64,000 nucleotides of DNA from Bacteroidota bacterium (GTDB lineage: Bacteria > Bacteroidota > Bacteroidia > Cytophagales > Cytophagaceae). Shown in pieces: positions 1-8,707 of the stretch. The notes beneath the pieces were generated by a model. The model saw only the letters and a program-made list of their open reading frames with translations. It ran no database searches and had not been told where the DNA came from. The DNA is taken from positions 458,289 to 522,288 of the forward strand of contig JAEVZS010000002.1 in assembly GCA_023392125.1 (NCBI GenBank), read 5' to 3'. Position 1 is the stretch's first letter. The number at the start of each line of letters is the position of its first letter. The position numbers were made by a program, and so were the translations under genes.

Positions 1-94
1 TACCGAGTGTGTAGTGGCTGACGAGCCTGAAAAAGAAGGAGCACATGCCCCTGCAATGCCAGGTGGAATGGGCGGAATGGGTGGAATGATGTAA
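1..94 (+). CDS. groL: 60 kDa chaperonin GroEL, C-terminal end only (partial)
   Basis: Reading from base 2 gives 30 codons ending in TAA at 92-94. The tail runs TECVVADEPEKEG, then HAPAMPGGMGGMGGMM. The TECVV(A/T)D(E/K)PEK segment followed by a Gly-Gly-Met repeat tail is diagnostic of GroEL, the ATP-driven folding chamber subunit of the cytosol. Only the last helix and the flexible GGM tail are in the window; the rest, and any groES, lie upstream. A strong terminator follows directly, so this gene ends its operon. Confidence 0.95.
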   Translation, partial: TECVVADEPEKEGAHAPAMPGGMGGMGGMM

Positions 95-111
95 TTCTCC
101 ATATTCTTTGT

Positions 112-149
112 AAAAAAAGCCCTGAAAATTTTTTCAGGGCTTTTTTTTG
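112..149 (+). terminator. Rho-independent terminator after groEL
   Basis: An A-run leads into AGCCCTGAAAA, a T-rich loop and the matching TTTTCAGGGCT, followed by eight T residues. It lies 18 bp after the groEL stop and before the next gene. Confidence 0.9.
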
Positions 150-203
150 TAATAAACCAAACTTGGCTGAGATTTGTATTGTAATGAGAAAACTAAGGTA
201 AGA

Positions 204-578
204 ATGGTTCATACGGATGTTACATCAACTTGGGTATATGAGCATTTTCTTATGTACCTGCATATTTGTATAGCGGATGTTGATTGTCTTATTTCTGATA
301 AAGAATTGAATATGATTCAGCACAGGGTACTGAGTAATCTGGACAAAAACCGGTGTTCGAGGCTTATAGCTGAGGTATTCAAGGAGTACAGGAGCCATAC
401 AGAGGAGGAGCGAAAAGAATATATTCGCAATAATGTGCCAAAATATCTGAGAACAGATGCTGTAAGGCGAAAAGTTATTAATAACCTGTCAGAAATACTC
501 CCCGCCAGTCAAAGTGATGATAGCCTGGAGCAGGTTATGTTCCGCTATATCCGACGAATCATTAATGTCGCAGAATAG
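204..578 (+). CDS. TerB-like (tellurite resistance TerB fold) small cytosolic protein
   Basis: A 124-residue, mostly helical protein with no signal peptide or membrane segment. The stretch YLHICIADVDCLISDKEL near the N-terminus resembles the first helices of TerB-like domains (AxADG.. isxxEl), which often bind metal through acidic residues; here Asp-rich positions are partly kept. The rest is helical and charged, with an RRKVINNLSEI segment near the C-terminus. I chose the ATG at 204; an in-frame TTG lies at 174. It stands alone between the groEL terminator and the SRAP gene, which has its own promoter. The family call is by pattern only, and the role is unknown. Confidence 0.55.
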   Translation: MVHTDVTSTWVYEHFLMYLHICIADVDCLISDKELNMIQHRVLSNLDKNRCSRLIAEVFKEYRSHTEEERKEYIRNNVPKYLRTDAVRRKVINNLSEILPASQSDDSLEQVMFRYIRRIINVAE

Positions 579-599
579 TGCAAAAAGGCCCTGATTATC

Positions 600-630
600 T
601 TGTATACAAGTCCCTTATTTACTAGCTTTG
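600..630 (+). promoter_or_regulatory. Bacteroidota-type sigma-A promoter for the SRAP gene
   Basis: TTG at 600-602, a 20-bp spacer and TAGCTTTG at 623-630 match the Bacteroidota consensus (-33 TTG, -7 TAnnTTTG). The predicted start near 636 leaves a leader of about 25 nt before the ATG at 662. Confidence 0.65.
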
Positions 631-661
631 CCTCTTAAATTATTTCAAAGCAATCGGAACT

Positions 662-1354
662 ATGTGTGGCAGATATTCTTTTACTCAATCAAAAGAAAAA
701 ATAGAAAAACGCTTCAGTATTGAAGTGCCTGCCTCATGGAAGCCCCGCTTTAACATAGCTCCTACCCAGATAGTTCCTGTTATTACCAATAAGAATCAGA
801 CTCAGTTGTCTTTTTTTCGCTGGGGACTTATTCCGAACTGGTCGCTTAACGAATCGACCGGAATGAACCTGATAAATGCCAAATCAGAAACAATTCTGAC
901 CCGTTCTCCTTTCAAACAGTTAATTAACAGCCACCGCTGCCTGATTCTTGCTGATGGCTTTTTTGAATGGAGAGCAGAGGGAAAAAGAAAAAAACCTTAT
1001 CGTTTCACCCTTAATACCGATGATGCATTTGCATTTGCCGGTCTTTGGGACAGTTGGGACACCGGTGATGATATTATTAACTCATTCACCATCATAACCA
1101 CAACAGCCAATCAGCTGGTTGGGGAAGTCCACGAACGAATGCCGGTTATTTTACCTAAGGATCTTGAATTTAAATGGCTTAAGGATGACATCAGCGATAA
1201 GGAAATTATGGACATGCTGAAACCTTACAATGCAGACAGAATGAGTAGCTATGCAGCACACAGAGCCGTTAACAGTCCTTCCACTGATACTCCTGAATGT
1301 ATTATGGTGGCCCCAAAAATATATCCGGGAGAGACATATAATCTGTTTGATTAA
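662..1354 (+). CDS. yedK: SRAP domain protein (YedK/HMCES family abasic-site crosslinker)
   Basis: The 230-residue protein starts Met-Cys-Gly-Arg-Tyr. In the SRAP family, Cys2 becomes the N-terminal residue after Met removal and forms a thiazolidine crosslink with abasic sites in single-stranded DNA, shielding them during replication. Other family marks are FNIAPTQ near residue 30, LINAKSET near 76, ADGFFEWR near 98-105 (catalytic Glu) and the active-site His in HERMPVIL near 157-164. Length fits the family (about 200-240). The gene has its own promoter, and its stop overlaps the stop of a small convergent ORF. Known from the family: DNA-damage tolerance. The sequence shows all key residues. 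Confidence 0.93.
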   Translation: MCGRYSFTQSKEKIEKRFSIEVPASWKPRFNIAPTQIVPVITNKNQTQLSFFRWGLIPNWSLNESTGMNLINAKSETILTRSPFKQLINSHRCLILADGFFEWRAEGKRKKPYRFTLNTDDAFAFAGLWDSWDTGDDIINSFTIITTTANQLVGEVHERMPVILPKDLEFKWLKDDISDKEIMDMLKPYNADRMSSYAAHRAVNSPSTDTPECIMVAPKIYPGETYNLFD

Positions 1355-1530
1355 AGAATACCCTTCTTTTTAAGAGCGTTTTTGTGCTGTTTTATTTCTT
1401 CCAGTAACCCATAAATCTCCGCAATTACTTTTTCCACGTCACTTGAAGCATTGACTGGTCGGTCACTGGTTGTTGCCGAAGGAAGTTCTTCCGTTTCCTT
1501 GTCCCTGTTTTTATTAGAGTTTTTTTTCAT
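1351..1530 (-). CDS. Small hypothetical protein (59 aa), convergent with the SRAP gene
   Basis: Reading the minus strand from the ATG at 1530 gives 59 residues ending in TAA at 1351-1353. The N-terminal half is polar and Ser/Thr/Asn-rich (MKKNSNKNRDKETEE). The C-terminal half is a good amphipathic helix (VEKVIAEIYGLLEEIKQHK) with a basic end. Its stop overlaps the SRAP stop tail to tail. The regular hydrophobic spacing and open frame fill an otherwise empty 1355-1726 gap. No family is recognised, and it could be a chance frame. A coiled-coil or DNA-associated accessory role would be guesswork. Confidence 0.5.
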   Translation of the reverse strand: MKKNSNKNRDKETEELPSATTSDRPVNASSDVEKVIAEIYGLLEEIKQHKNALKKKGIL

Positions 1531-1613
1531 TTTGAGAGCATTTCTAGTACTAAAACGATAAAAAGGTATACAATTGTTTTGTCTGAAAGGAAGTTTTCAC
1601 TTTATTATTTATG

Positions 1614-1621
1614 TAACTTTG
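1614..1621 (+). promoter_or_regulatory. Possible -7 element upstream of the flavoprotein gene
   Basis: TAACTTTG matches TAnnTTTG, but I see no TTG at the right distance upstream. It would give a leader of about 100 nt before the ATG at 1727. Confidence 0.3.
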
Positions 1622-1726
1622 TATTTCAGTAACAGCATTGTCTATTTGGGTATACGCGGGAGAAAACGTATTGTTTTGAATGTTCTCGTTATAAAATAGA
1701 TTTTTTAAAATCACGATACAGATTAC

Positions 1727-2971
1727 ATGAAAGCGGTAGTAATTGGAGGCGGGGCAGCTGGTTTCTTTGGAGCAGTTTCTATTGCAAGATATAATCCGGA
1801 TGCTGAAGTTATTTTGCTCGAAAGAAGCCATAAGCTTCTTTCGAAGGTAAAGGTATCCGGCGGCGGAAGATGCAATGTGACCAATGCTGAGACCAATATT
1901 TCAACTTTGCTCAAAAACTATCCAAGGGGAGCTAAAGAGCTTCGGACAGTGTTTAATTCATTCTCAACCAATGATACCGTCCGCTTTTTTGAAGAAAGAG
2001 GTGTTCCGCTAAAAGCAGAAAATGATGGCAGGGTTTTTCCTGTTTCCGATCAGTCTCAATCTATTATTGACTGTCTTGTTAAAGAAGCCCGGAAACTTGG
2101 TGTGAAAATTCTGACAGATGTACACGTGAAAGCTCTCCGAAAAGAAAAAGACCAATTTGAGCTGACCATAAAAAGCGGAGAAAAAATCCTCTGTGATAAG
2201 GTTTTAATTGCTACCGGCGGATTTCATAATCCGGAATCTTATGCCTGGCTGCAGACTATAGGGCATTCTGTTATCAAGCCTGTCCCCTCTTTGTTTACTT
2301 TCAATATTCCTGACTTTCGTCTGAACGGGTTGCAGGGACTGTCTGTTGGCAATGTCTCAGTGCGCGTTAATGGAATTAAGCAATCTCAGGAAGGACCAAT
2401 ATTAATTACACACTGGGGCTTAAGCGGACCTTCTGTTATAAAGCTGTCCGCGTGGCTGGCTCGCCGGCTTCATGAGCTTAATTATTCGTTTAGTGTTGTA
2501 GTTAACTGGCTGCCACAGTATAATGAAGAAACATTCAGGGAGTATCTTTCAGCTTTAAAGAAAGAAAATAATAAGAAGGTCTTTTCATCCTCTGCTCTGT
2601 TTAATCTGCCAAGGAGACTGTGGGAACGATTTGTTGCTCTTGCACAAATAGATCCTGATATGCGCTGGTATGATTTATCAAAGAAACAGATTAATGTTCT
2701 TACACAGGAAGTAGTCTACGGTACATATGCGGTTAATGGAAAAACTACATTTAAAGAAGAGTTTGTAACTGCCGGCGGGGTGAGTCTGAAAGAGATTGAT
2801 ATGCATACAATGGAAAGCAAAGTTGAGCCAGGGCTATATTTTGCGGGTGAAATACTGGATATTGACGGAGTTACCGGTGGGTTTAATTTTCAGGCTGCCT
2901 GGAGTACCGGATTTGTTGCAGGAAAACATATTGCAGGCAATAAAGGGATAATAAGAATGTCTTGCGAATAA
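1727..2971 (+). CDS. HI0933/BaiN-family FAD-dependent oxidoreductase (YhiN-like flavoprotein)
   Basis: The 414-residue protein opens with a Rossmann FAD site (VVIGGGAAGFF, residues 4-14), then the family signature SGGGRCNVTN near 44-53. Further marks are a second dinucleotide-type motif (LIATGGFHNPES near 160) and the C-terminal FAD contact GVTGGFNFQAAWSTGFVAG near 385-403. This is the HI0933-like family of two-domain flavoproteins, whose substrates are mostly unknown; gut members (BaiN) act on bile acids. Length is normal for the family and the protein appears cytosolic. It is monocistronic and shares a bidirectional terminator with convergent glnN. The specific substrate cannot be inferred. 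Confidence 0.9.
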   Translation: MKAVVIGGGAAGFFGAVSIARYNPDAEVILLERSHKLLSKVKVSGGGRCNVTNAETNISTLLKNYPRGAKELRTVFNSFSTNDTVRFFEERGVPLKAENDGRVFPVSDQSQSIIDCLVKEARKLGVKILTDVHVKALRKEKDQFELTIKSGEKILCDKVLIATGGFHNPESYAWLQTIGHSVIKPVPSLFTFNIPDFRLNGLQGLSVGNVSVRVNGIKQSQEGPILITHWGLSGPSVIKLSAWLARRLHELNYSFSVVVNWLPQYNEETFREYLSALKKENNKKVFSSSALFNLPRRLWERFVALAQIDPDMRWYDLSKKQINVLTQEVVYGTYAVNGKTTFKEEFVTAGGVSLKEIDMHTMESKVEPGLYFAGEILDIDGVTGGFNFQAAWSTGFVAGKHIAGNKGIIRMSCE

Positions 2972-2983
2972 TGCACAAAAAAA

Positions 2984-3010
2984 GGCTGTCAGAAATGACA
3001 GCCTTTTTAT
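2984..3010. terminator. Bidirectional terminator between the flavoprotein gene and glnN
   Basis: GGCTGTCA at 2984-2991 pairs with TGACAGCC at 2996-3003. Runs of A on the left and T on the right let it serve both convergent genes. Confidence 0.88.
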
Positions 3011-3011
3011 T

Positions 3012-5186
3012 TTATCGCAGGAAAAGCATTTCTCTGTATTTTACTAATGGCCAGTCTTTATCATCCACGATAAGTTCCAGCTTGTCTACCGCATAACGGA
3101 TCGGTTCAAAAAACTTCAATACTTCCTGATTGTATAATAATGCGCGGTCTCTGGTATTCTCAATTTTGTTTGCGCGTTTACGGGCTTCAACCATGTCTTC
3201 AACATTTTGCTGAATAGAAGCGATATATTTTGCAATATCTTCTATCAGAGACATTGTTGTTTTGTAGCTGTCGCTCTTCACCCCGATTTCTTTCAGGCCG
3301 CGAATGTTTTCGATTAATCGGTTCTGATAGGCTATGGCAGTCGGGATTACGTGATTCAGCGCAAGGTCGCCCATTACTCTCGACTCTATCTGAATCTTTT
3401 TTACGTAATTTTCCAACGTGATGTCGTGTCTTGCTTCAACTTCACGTTCGCTCATTACGCCTTGTTTTACGAAAACATCAATTGCAGATTTCTCAATATA
3501 GAAGTCGAGGGCCTGAGGTGTATTTTTTACATTTTTCAAGCCTCTTTTCTCAGCTTCGGCAACCCACTCATCTGAGTATCCGTTGCCTTCGAAACGAATC
3601 TTTTTGGAAGCTTTGATATATTCACGCAGGACATTGATAATCGCGACTTCTTTCTTTCCGCCTTTTTTGATTAGCTTGTCAACATCTTCTTTAAATCTGG
3701 TTAATGTCTCCGCTACAATCGTATTAAGCACTGTCATAGGAGAAGCGCTATTAGCACTTGATCCCACTGCTCTGAACTCGAATTTATTTCCCGTAAAGGC
3801 AAAAGAAGATGTACGGTTACGATCAGTATTGTCTAACAGAATTTCAGGGATTTTGCTGATCCCGAGTTTCATATAGACATTGTCACCTTTGTCAACCTTT
3901 ACATTTCCATTCTTTTCCAATTCGTTCAGAACTTCTGTAAGCTGGGTACCTACAAAAACAGACATGATCGCGGGTGGGGCTTCGTTGGCTCCCAGACGAT
4001 GATCATTGCCGGCGGATGCAATACTGGCTCTCAGCAGATCAGCATAATCGTGGACTGCTTTGATTACGTTTACAAAGAAGGTAAGGAAAACCAGATTTTC
4101 TTTAGGCTTACTGCTTGGGCTTAAAAGATTTTTTCCGGTATTGGTGCTTAGTGACCAGTTATTGTGCTTTCCGCTTCCGTTGATTCCTGAAAATGGTTTT
4201 TCATGGAACAGGACATTAAACTTATGCTTGGCAGCGACTTTTTGCATAATATCCATAAGGAGCTGATTGTGGTCGCAGGAAAGGTTGCATTCTTCAAATG
4301 TAGGGGCAACTTCATACTGACTGGGAGCAACTTCGTTGTGACGGGTTCTTACAGGCAAGCCAAGCCTGTAGGCTTCATATTCAAACTCCTTCATGAAGTC
4401 ATTGACTCTGGAGGGAATAGAGCCGAAATAATGATCATCAAGCTGCTGACCTCTGGCCGGGGAATGACCAAATACAGTTCTGCCGGCCATCATCAGATCG
4501 GGACGGGCATTGTAAAGCGCTTGGTCAATAAGGAAATATTCCTGTTCTGCTCCCAATGTGGCAGTAACTTTTGTAACATCCCTATCAAATAGCTGACAAA
4601 CTTCTGTCGCAGCTTTATCAATTGCAACAAGAGATCTCAGAAGAGGCGTTTTGTTGTCAAGAGCTTCTCCTGTATAAGAAACAAATACAGTAGGGATGCA
4701 AAGGGTATTGCCAATAATGAATGCGGGGGAAGTCGGATCCCATGCTGTATATCCTCTTGCTTCGAATGTATTTCTGATACCGCCGTTTGGAAAGGATGAG
4801 GCATCGGGTTCCTGTTGAACCAGGGCACTCCCCTTAAACTTTTCAATAGCGCCGTTGTGATCAGGCTCAAAGAAAGCATCGTGCTTCTCAGCGGTTGCTC
4901 CGTTTAATGGCTGAAACCAGTGGGTATAATGGGTTACCCCTTTTTCCATAGCCCATATTTTCATGGCTCCGGCTACAGCCTCGGCAACAGAGTGTTCAAT
5001 CTGCTCTCCTTTATCAATTGCCGCAACGATCTTTTTGTAGATACCAGGTGCCAGTGTCGCTTTCATGGCTTCAAGGCCAAAGACATTGCATCCGTAATAA
5101 TCAGAGATCTTCTGATTAGGTAAATTAAGACTAATGGGTTCACGGCTGCTGACAGCATCAAGCGCTTTAAATCTCAAATAAGCCAT
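3012..5186 (-). CDS. glnN: Type III glutamine synthetase (GSIII)
   Basis: At 724 residues this is the size of GSIII (about 700-730), far longer than GSI or GSII. It opens with a GSIII N-terminal region (YYGCNVFGLEAMKATL) and carries ATP/glutamate-site motifs such as AEQEYFLID near 220, NEVAPSQYEVAP near 290, INGSGKHNNWSLST near 337-350 and FRAVGSSANSASPM near 475. The enzyme makes glutamine from glutamate, ammonia and ATP in the cytosol and is the main ammonium-assimilating form in many Bacteroidota. It is monocistronic, divergent from the LTA-synthase-like gene across 244 bp. Nitrogen control is likely, but no operator is evident. Confidence 0.97.
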   Translation of the reverse strand: MAYLRFKALDAVSSREPISLNLPNQKISDYYGCNVFGLEAMKATLAPGIYKKIVAAIDKGEQIEHSVAEAVAGAMKIWAMEKGVTHYTHWFQPLNGATAEKHDAFFEPDHNGAIEKFKGSALVQQEPDASSFPNGGIRNTFEARGYTAWDPTSPAFIIGNTLCIPTVFVSYTGEALDNKTPLLRSLVAIDKAATEVCQLFDRDVTKVTATLGAEQEYFLIDQALYNARPDLMMAGRTVFGHSPARGQQLDDHYFGSIPSRVNDFMKEFEYEAYRLGLPVRTRHNEVAPSQYEVAPTFEECNLSCDHNQLLMDIMQKVAAKHKFNVLFHEKPFSGINGSGKHNNWSLSTNTGKNLLSPSSKPKENLVFLTFFVNVIKAVHDYADLLRASIASAGNDHRLGANEAPPAIMSVFVGTQLTEVLNELEKNGNVKVDKGDNVYMKLGISKIPEILLDNTDRNRTSSFAFTGNKFEFRAVGSSANSASPMTVLNTIVAETLTRFKEDVDKLIKKGGKKEVAIINVLREYIKASKKIRFEGNGYSDEWVAEAEKRGLKNVKNTPQALDFYIEKSAIDVFVKQGVMSEREVEARHDITLENYVKKIQIESRVMGDLALNHVIPTAIAYQNRLIENIRGLKEIGVKSDSYKTTMSLIEDIAKYIASIQQNVEDMVEARKRANKIENTRDRALLYNQEVLKFFEPIRYAVDKLELIVDDKDWPLVKYREMLFLR

Positions 5187-5217
5187 TCCTTGTTATTTAT
5201 GTTTTTATTTTGTTCTG

Positions 5218-5225
5218 CAAAAATA
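5218..5225 (-). promoter_or_regulatory. Candidate -7 element of glnN
   Basis: On the minus strand this reads TATTTTTG, matching TAnnTTTG, and would give a leader of about 25 nt. No clear TTG is present at -33. A second -7-like box, TACTTTTG at 5390-5397 on the plus strand, faces the divergent gene at 5431, also without a well-spaced -33. Confidence 0.4.
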
Positions 5226-5430
5226 TGAAAAATTATAGTTTCCACAGAGGTTTGCTGTGAAATTGACGTCAATTTTAAATAAAAAACGCAGATTCGCCAA
5301 AATTAAGTCCGTTTTTGGCGTGTTTTTTTAGAAGATGCCCTATAGTCGAGAAAGAAACCATTTAAATGAAAGACTGGTTGGATAAGTTATACTTTTGTTA
5401 AATTTGTGCAACCGAATTATTAAGTTATTC

Positions 5431-7266
5431 ATGCCCTTTTATCTGAAATTACTTCTGAAATATACTGCCTTCTGGTATTTGTATTTCATTGTGTTGAAAG
5501 TCATATTCTTAGTATATCATTATACAATATTTTCAGGTTTTCCGGTAACTGAGCTCATGCAGGTATTTGTATCCGGAGCCATACTTGATATTTCGTTTAT
5601 CTCTTATATTCTGTTATTGCCGGCTCTCTGGTGTGGTCTTGCTATTGCTGTAGAAGGAAAGACTGTTCAAAAAGTGCTGTATTATTATACGTTCGGAGTC
5701 CTGATTGTCCTTTCTCTGCTCACGGTTGTTGATCTTGAGGTATTAAAATGGTGGGGAATCAGAGCAGATAAAACCATATTGAAATATATACTGCAAGTGC
5801 CGGAAGAGATTCTTGCTACAGCCTCTGTTGTTCCTGTTTACCTGCTTACTGCCATATTTCTTACATTGGTGACTGCATTTGTACTAATCAGCAGGTCCTT
5901 TTTATACAGAAAGCCATTTCCTGCTGTTCGTAAAGGCAAGTTCGGACATATTGCTTTGTTCGTACTTATGGCTGCTTCATTAATCATCCCTATTCGGGGA
6001 GGGCTGCAGCAAATTCCGGTCAATCAGAGCTCCGCCTATTTTAGCTATCATCACCACCTGAATCTGGCTGCTGTCAATTTTGCCTGGAACTTTGGGAACT
6101 CCCTGTTTGATAAAAGTACAGAAGCTGCGATACCTTATACTTATGAGCCGGTTCCTGACAGCAGAAAGTTGTTTGAGAGCTTGTATTCTGAGAGGGAAGA
6201 TAAAAACAGTGGAAAAGTGCTTAATAAAGCAAAGCCGAATATAATATTAATTGTATGGGAAAGTTTTACCCATAAAGTAATTGATGATCCCAGAAATCTG
6301 ACACCCGGATTTAATTCTTTAAGAAAAGAAGGAATATTTTTTCCTAATCTGTATGCTACAGGAGACCGCAGTGATAAGGGACTGACCGGAATTTTAAGTG
6401 GTTATCCCGCCATGCCCCGGTTTTCGGTAATGAATAAACCGGAAAAATCAGCTAAACTGCCTTGTCTGAGTCATAAGCTGCATGAGCAGGGTTATACGAG
6501 CGCCTTTTATTATGGCGGAGAGCCGGATTTTGCCAATCTGAAATCGTATCTTCTCACGAGCCGGTATGGAGATCTTGTTTTCAAAGACAACTTCCCTGCG
6601 AAGCTGCATACATCAAAATGGGGAGTACATGATGAGCATCTTTTTCAGCGGTTGAATGATGATATTAACCAGAAACAGGAGCCTTTCTTTATCACAGCTT
6701 TTACACTGAGCAGCCATGAGCCATACGATGTCCCTCTCTCCTACATTTCAGGACAGGATAATGAAAGTAAGTTCTGCAATAGCATATACTATACAGATTC
6801 CTGTCTGACCGGATTTATTAAAAATGCCCGTACACAGGATTGGTGGGATAATACGCTTATCATTGTTATTGCTGATCATGGTCATATTTTTCCAGGGAAA
6901 AATCAATGGGCGACCAGAGTTACCGATGAGTTCCGGATTCCAATGCTATGGGTGGGCGGAGCAGTGGCTCAATCCGGCACCGTGGAAACATTAGGCGGAC
7001 AGACCGATCTTGCAGCAACATTACTGGCCCAGCTCGATATTGATTACAGTGATTTTCGCTTCAGCAAAGACTTATTTAGTTCGACAAGAGAATTTGCATT
7101 TTACACCTTCAATAATGGGTTTGGATATATTACACCAGAGGAGTTTCTGGTATATGATAATATAGGAAACCGGATCATTCATCAGGGAGATTCATTGTCT
7201 GAAGAGACCATTCAGGCCGGTAAAGCCTACCTGGAGGTTTCCTTTAGGGATTATACCGAGAAATGA
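5431..7266 (+). CDS. LTA synthase-like membrane sulfatase/phosphotransferase
   Basis: The first ~200 residues hold about five membrane segments (for example LLLKYTAFWYLYFIVLKV). They are followed by an extracytoplasmic sulfatase-fold domain from about residue 265. NIILIVWESFTHKV supplies the first metal-binding acidic region, GDRSDKGLTGILSGYP the nucleophile Thr region, and VIADHGH near 486-492 the late metal ligands. This architecture matches the LtaS/OpgB-type sulfatase superfamily. In Bacteroidota these proteins probably transfer phosphoglycerol or phosphoethanolamine groups to envelope glycans or lipids rather than making lipoteichoic acid. I start at the ATG at 5431; a TTG lies at 5395. 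The gene ends 13 bp before mtaB, probably one operon. Confidence 0.88.
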   Translation: MPFYLKLLLKYTAFWYLYFIVLKVIFLVYHYTIFSGFPVTELMQVFVSGAILDISFISYILLLPALWCGLAIAVEGKTVQKVLYYYTFGVLIVLSLLTVVDLEVLKWWGIRADKTILKYILQVPEEILATASVVPVYLLTAIFLTLVTAFVLISRSFLYRKPFPAVRKGKFGHIALFVLMAASLIIPIRGGLQQIPVNQSSAYFSYHHHLNLAAVNFAWNFGNSLFDKSTEAAIPYTYEPVPDSRKLFESLYSEREDKNSGKVLNKAKPNIILIVWESFTHKVIDDPRNLTPGFNSLRKEGIFFPNLYATGDRSDKGLTGILSGYPAMPRFSVMNKPEKSAKLPCLSHKLHEQGYTSAFYYGGEPDFANLKSYLLTSRYGDLVFKDNFPAKLHTSKWGVHDEHLFQRLNDDINQKQEPFFITAFTLSSHEPYDVPLSYISGQDNESKFCNSIYYTDSCLTGFIKNARTQDWWDNTLIIVIADHGHIFPGKNQWATRVTDEFRIPMLWVGGAVAQSGTVETLGGQTDLAATLLAQLDIDYSDFRFSKDLFSSTREFAFYTFNNGFGYITPEEFLVYDNIGNRIIHQGDSLSEETIQAGKAYLEVSFRDYTEK

Positions 7267-7279
7267 TTAATTTTGCCTT

Positions 7280-8599
7280 ATGAAAAAGGTGGCATTTTAT
7301 ACGCTGGGATGTAAACTTAACTTTTCAGAGAGTTCTACTATTTCCAGACTGTTTGAAAATCAGGGTTATAAAACTGTCGATTTTCAGGATAAACCTGATA
7401 TTTTCATAGTTAATACCTGCTCGGTAACAGACCACGCGGATAAAAAATGCCGGAAGATTGTAAAAGAAGCGCTGAAAATTTCTCCGGATGCTTTTATTGC
7501 CATTATTGGTTGTTATGCACAGCTAAAACCTGAGGAGATTGTGAATATACCCGGGGTTGATGCTGTTTTAGGTGCGTCTGAAAAGTTCAGGCTGGTAGAG
7601 CTTCTGGGGACATTTGAAAAGAAGAAGTCTCCTTTAATATATAACCAGCCAATCGAATCGGCTACTGATTATTATTGCTCCTATTCAATCAATGACCGGA
7701 CCAGAACTTTTCTTAAAGTGCAGGATGGTTGTGATTATTCCTGTACGTTTTGTACAATACCCCTGGCAAGAGGGACAAGCCGGAGTGATACTCTTGAAAA
7801 TATAGTGAAAACGGCCGGTGAAATTGCCCGATCCGGAGTTCGGGAGATTGTGCTGACGGGAGTAAATATCGGAGATTACGGTATTCAGGAAGGAAAGCGC
7901 AAGCTTAAATTTCTGGATCTTATAAAGGAACTTGATAAGCATATTGAGGTAGAACGTTTCAGAATATCGTCCATTGAACCTAATCTTTTATCCGACGAGA
8001 TAATTGAATTTGTAAGCCAGTCGGATAAGTTTGTGCCTCATTTTCACATCCCTCTGCAAAGTGGCTCCAATAAAATACTTCGTCTTATGAGGAGAAGATA
8101 TTTGAGAGAGCTTTACCAGGAGCGGGTACAAAAAATAAAGTCATTAATGCCGGATTGCTGTATTGGGGTAGATGTGATTACCGGCTTCCCCGGTGAGATG
8201 GAAGAGGATTTTAAAGAGACTTACAATTTTCTGAATGGTCTTGATATTTCATACCTGCATGTATTTACATATTCTGAACGAAGTAATACTCTTGCAGCAG
8301 AAATGAATGATCCGGTTTTGCTGAGAACAAGGCATGAGCGTACCAATATGCTTCGGATACTGTCAGAAAAGAAACGGCGGGCCTTTTATTCGCAGTTTAT
8401 AGGCAAGAAAGCTAATGTCCTTTTTGAAGAAGAAAAAGATAAAGCAGGTAAGATGTCTGGTTTTACGGAAAACTACATCAAAGTTACAGCTGACTTTGAT
8501 CCCTTGTTAACAAACGAAATTACTGAAATTACTCTCAGTGCATTTGATGAAGAAGGAAATATTACTGCTTCTTTTGAAGAAATGTATGTAAAGCACTGA
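7280..8599 (+). CDS. mtaB: tRNA t6A37 methylthiotransferase MtaB
   Basis: This 439-residue radical-SAM enzyme converts t6A to ms2t6A at position 37 of tRNAs reading ANN codons. The N-terminal UPF0004 domain has three cluster Cys in FYTLGCKLNFSES, NTCSVTD and IIGCYAQLKP. The radical-SAM triad is in CDYSCTFCTIP near residue 150-160, followed by ARGTSRS and a TIM-barrel core (GVDVITGFPGE). The C-terminus looks like a short TRAM domain. Length and the LGCKLN variant (not LGCPKN of RimO) favour MtaB over RimO or MiaB. It sits 13 bp after the sulfatase gene, and a clean terminator follows. Confidence 0.95.
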   Translation: MKKVAFYTLGCKLNFSESSTISRLFENQGYKTVDFQDKPDIFIVNTCSVTDHADKKCRKIVKEALKISPDAFIAIIGCYAQLKPEEIVNIPGVDAVLGASEKFRLVELLGTFEKKKSPLIYNQPIESATDYYCSYSINDRTRTFLKVQDGCDYSCTFCTIPLARGTSRSDTLENIVKTAGEIARSGVREIVLTGVNIGDYGIQEGKRKLKFLDLIKELDKHIEVERFRISSIEPNLLSDEIIEFVSQSDKFVPHFHIPLQSGSNKILRLMRRRYLRELYQERVQKIKSLMPDCCIGVDVITGFPGEMEEDFKETYNFLNGLDISYLHVFTYSERSNTLAAEMNDPVLLRTRHERTNMLRILSEKKRRAFYSQFIGKKANVLFEEEKDKAGKMSGFTENYIKVTADFDPLLTNEITEITLSAFDEEGNITASFEEMYVKH

Positions 8600-8630
8600 T
8601 AAAAACAGCTGAGCCCCTACTAAATAGTGA

Positions 8631-8672
8631 AAGAGCCGGAACACATGTTGATCATTTCCGGCTCTTTCTTTT
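8631..8672 (+). terminator. Terminator after mtaB
   Basis: AAGAGCCGGAA at 8631-8641 pairs with TTCCGGCTCTT at 8656-8666, followed by a T-rich run. It may also act on the convergent gene at 8708. Confidence 0.88.
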
Positions 8673-8707
8673 TATTATTACTCAACAAAACAATCTCTTC
8701 AGCCTTA

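Noticed and set aside
7268..7275. TAATTTTG resembling a -7 box just before mtaB
   Set aside because: No -33 TTG at a proper distance and it would give a leaderless mRNA; mtaB is probably co-transcribed with the upstream gene.
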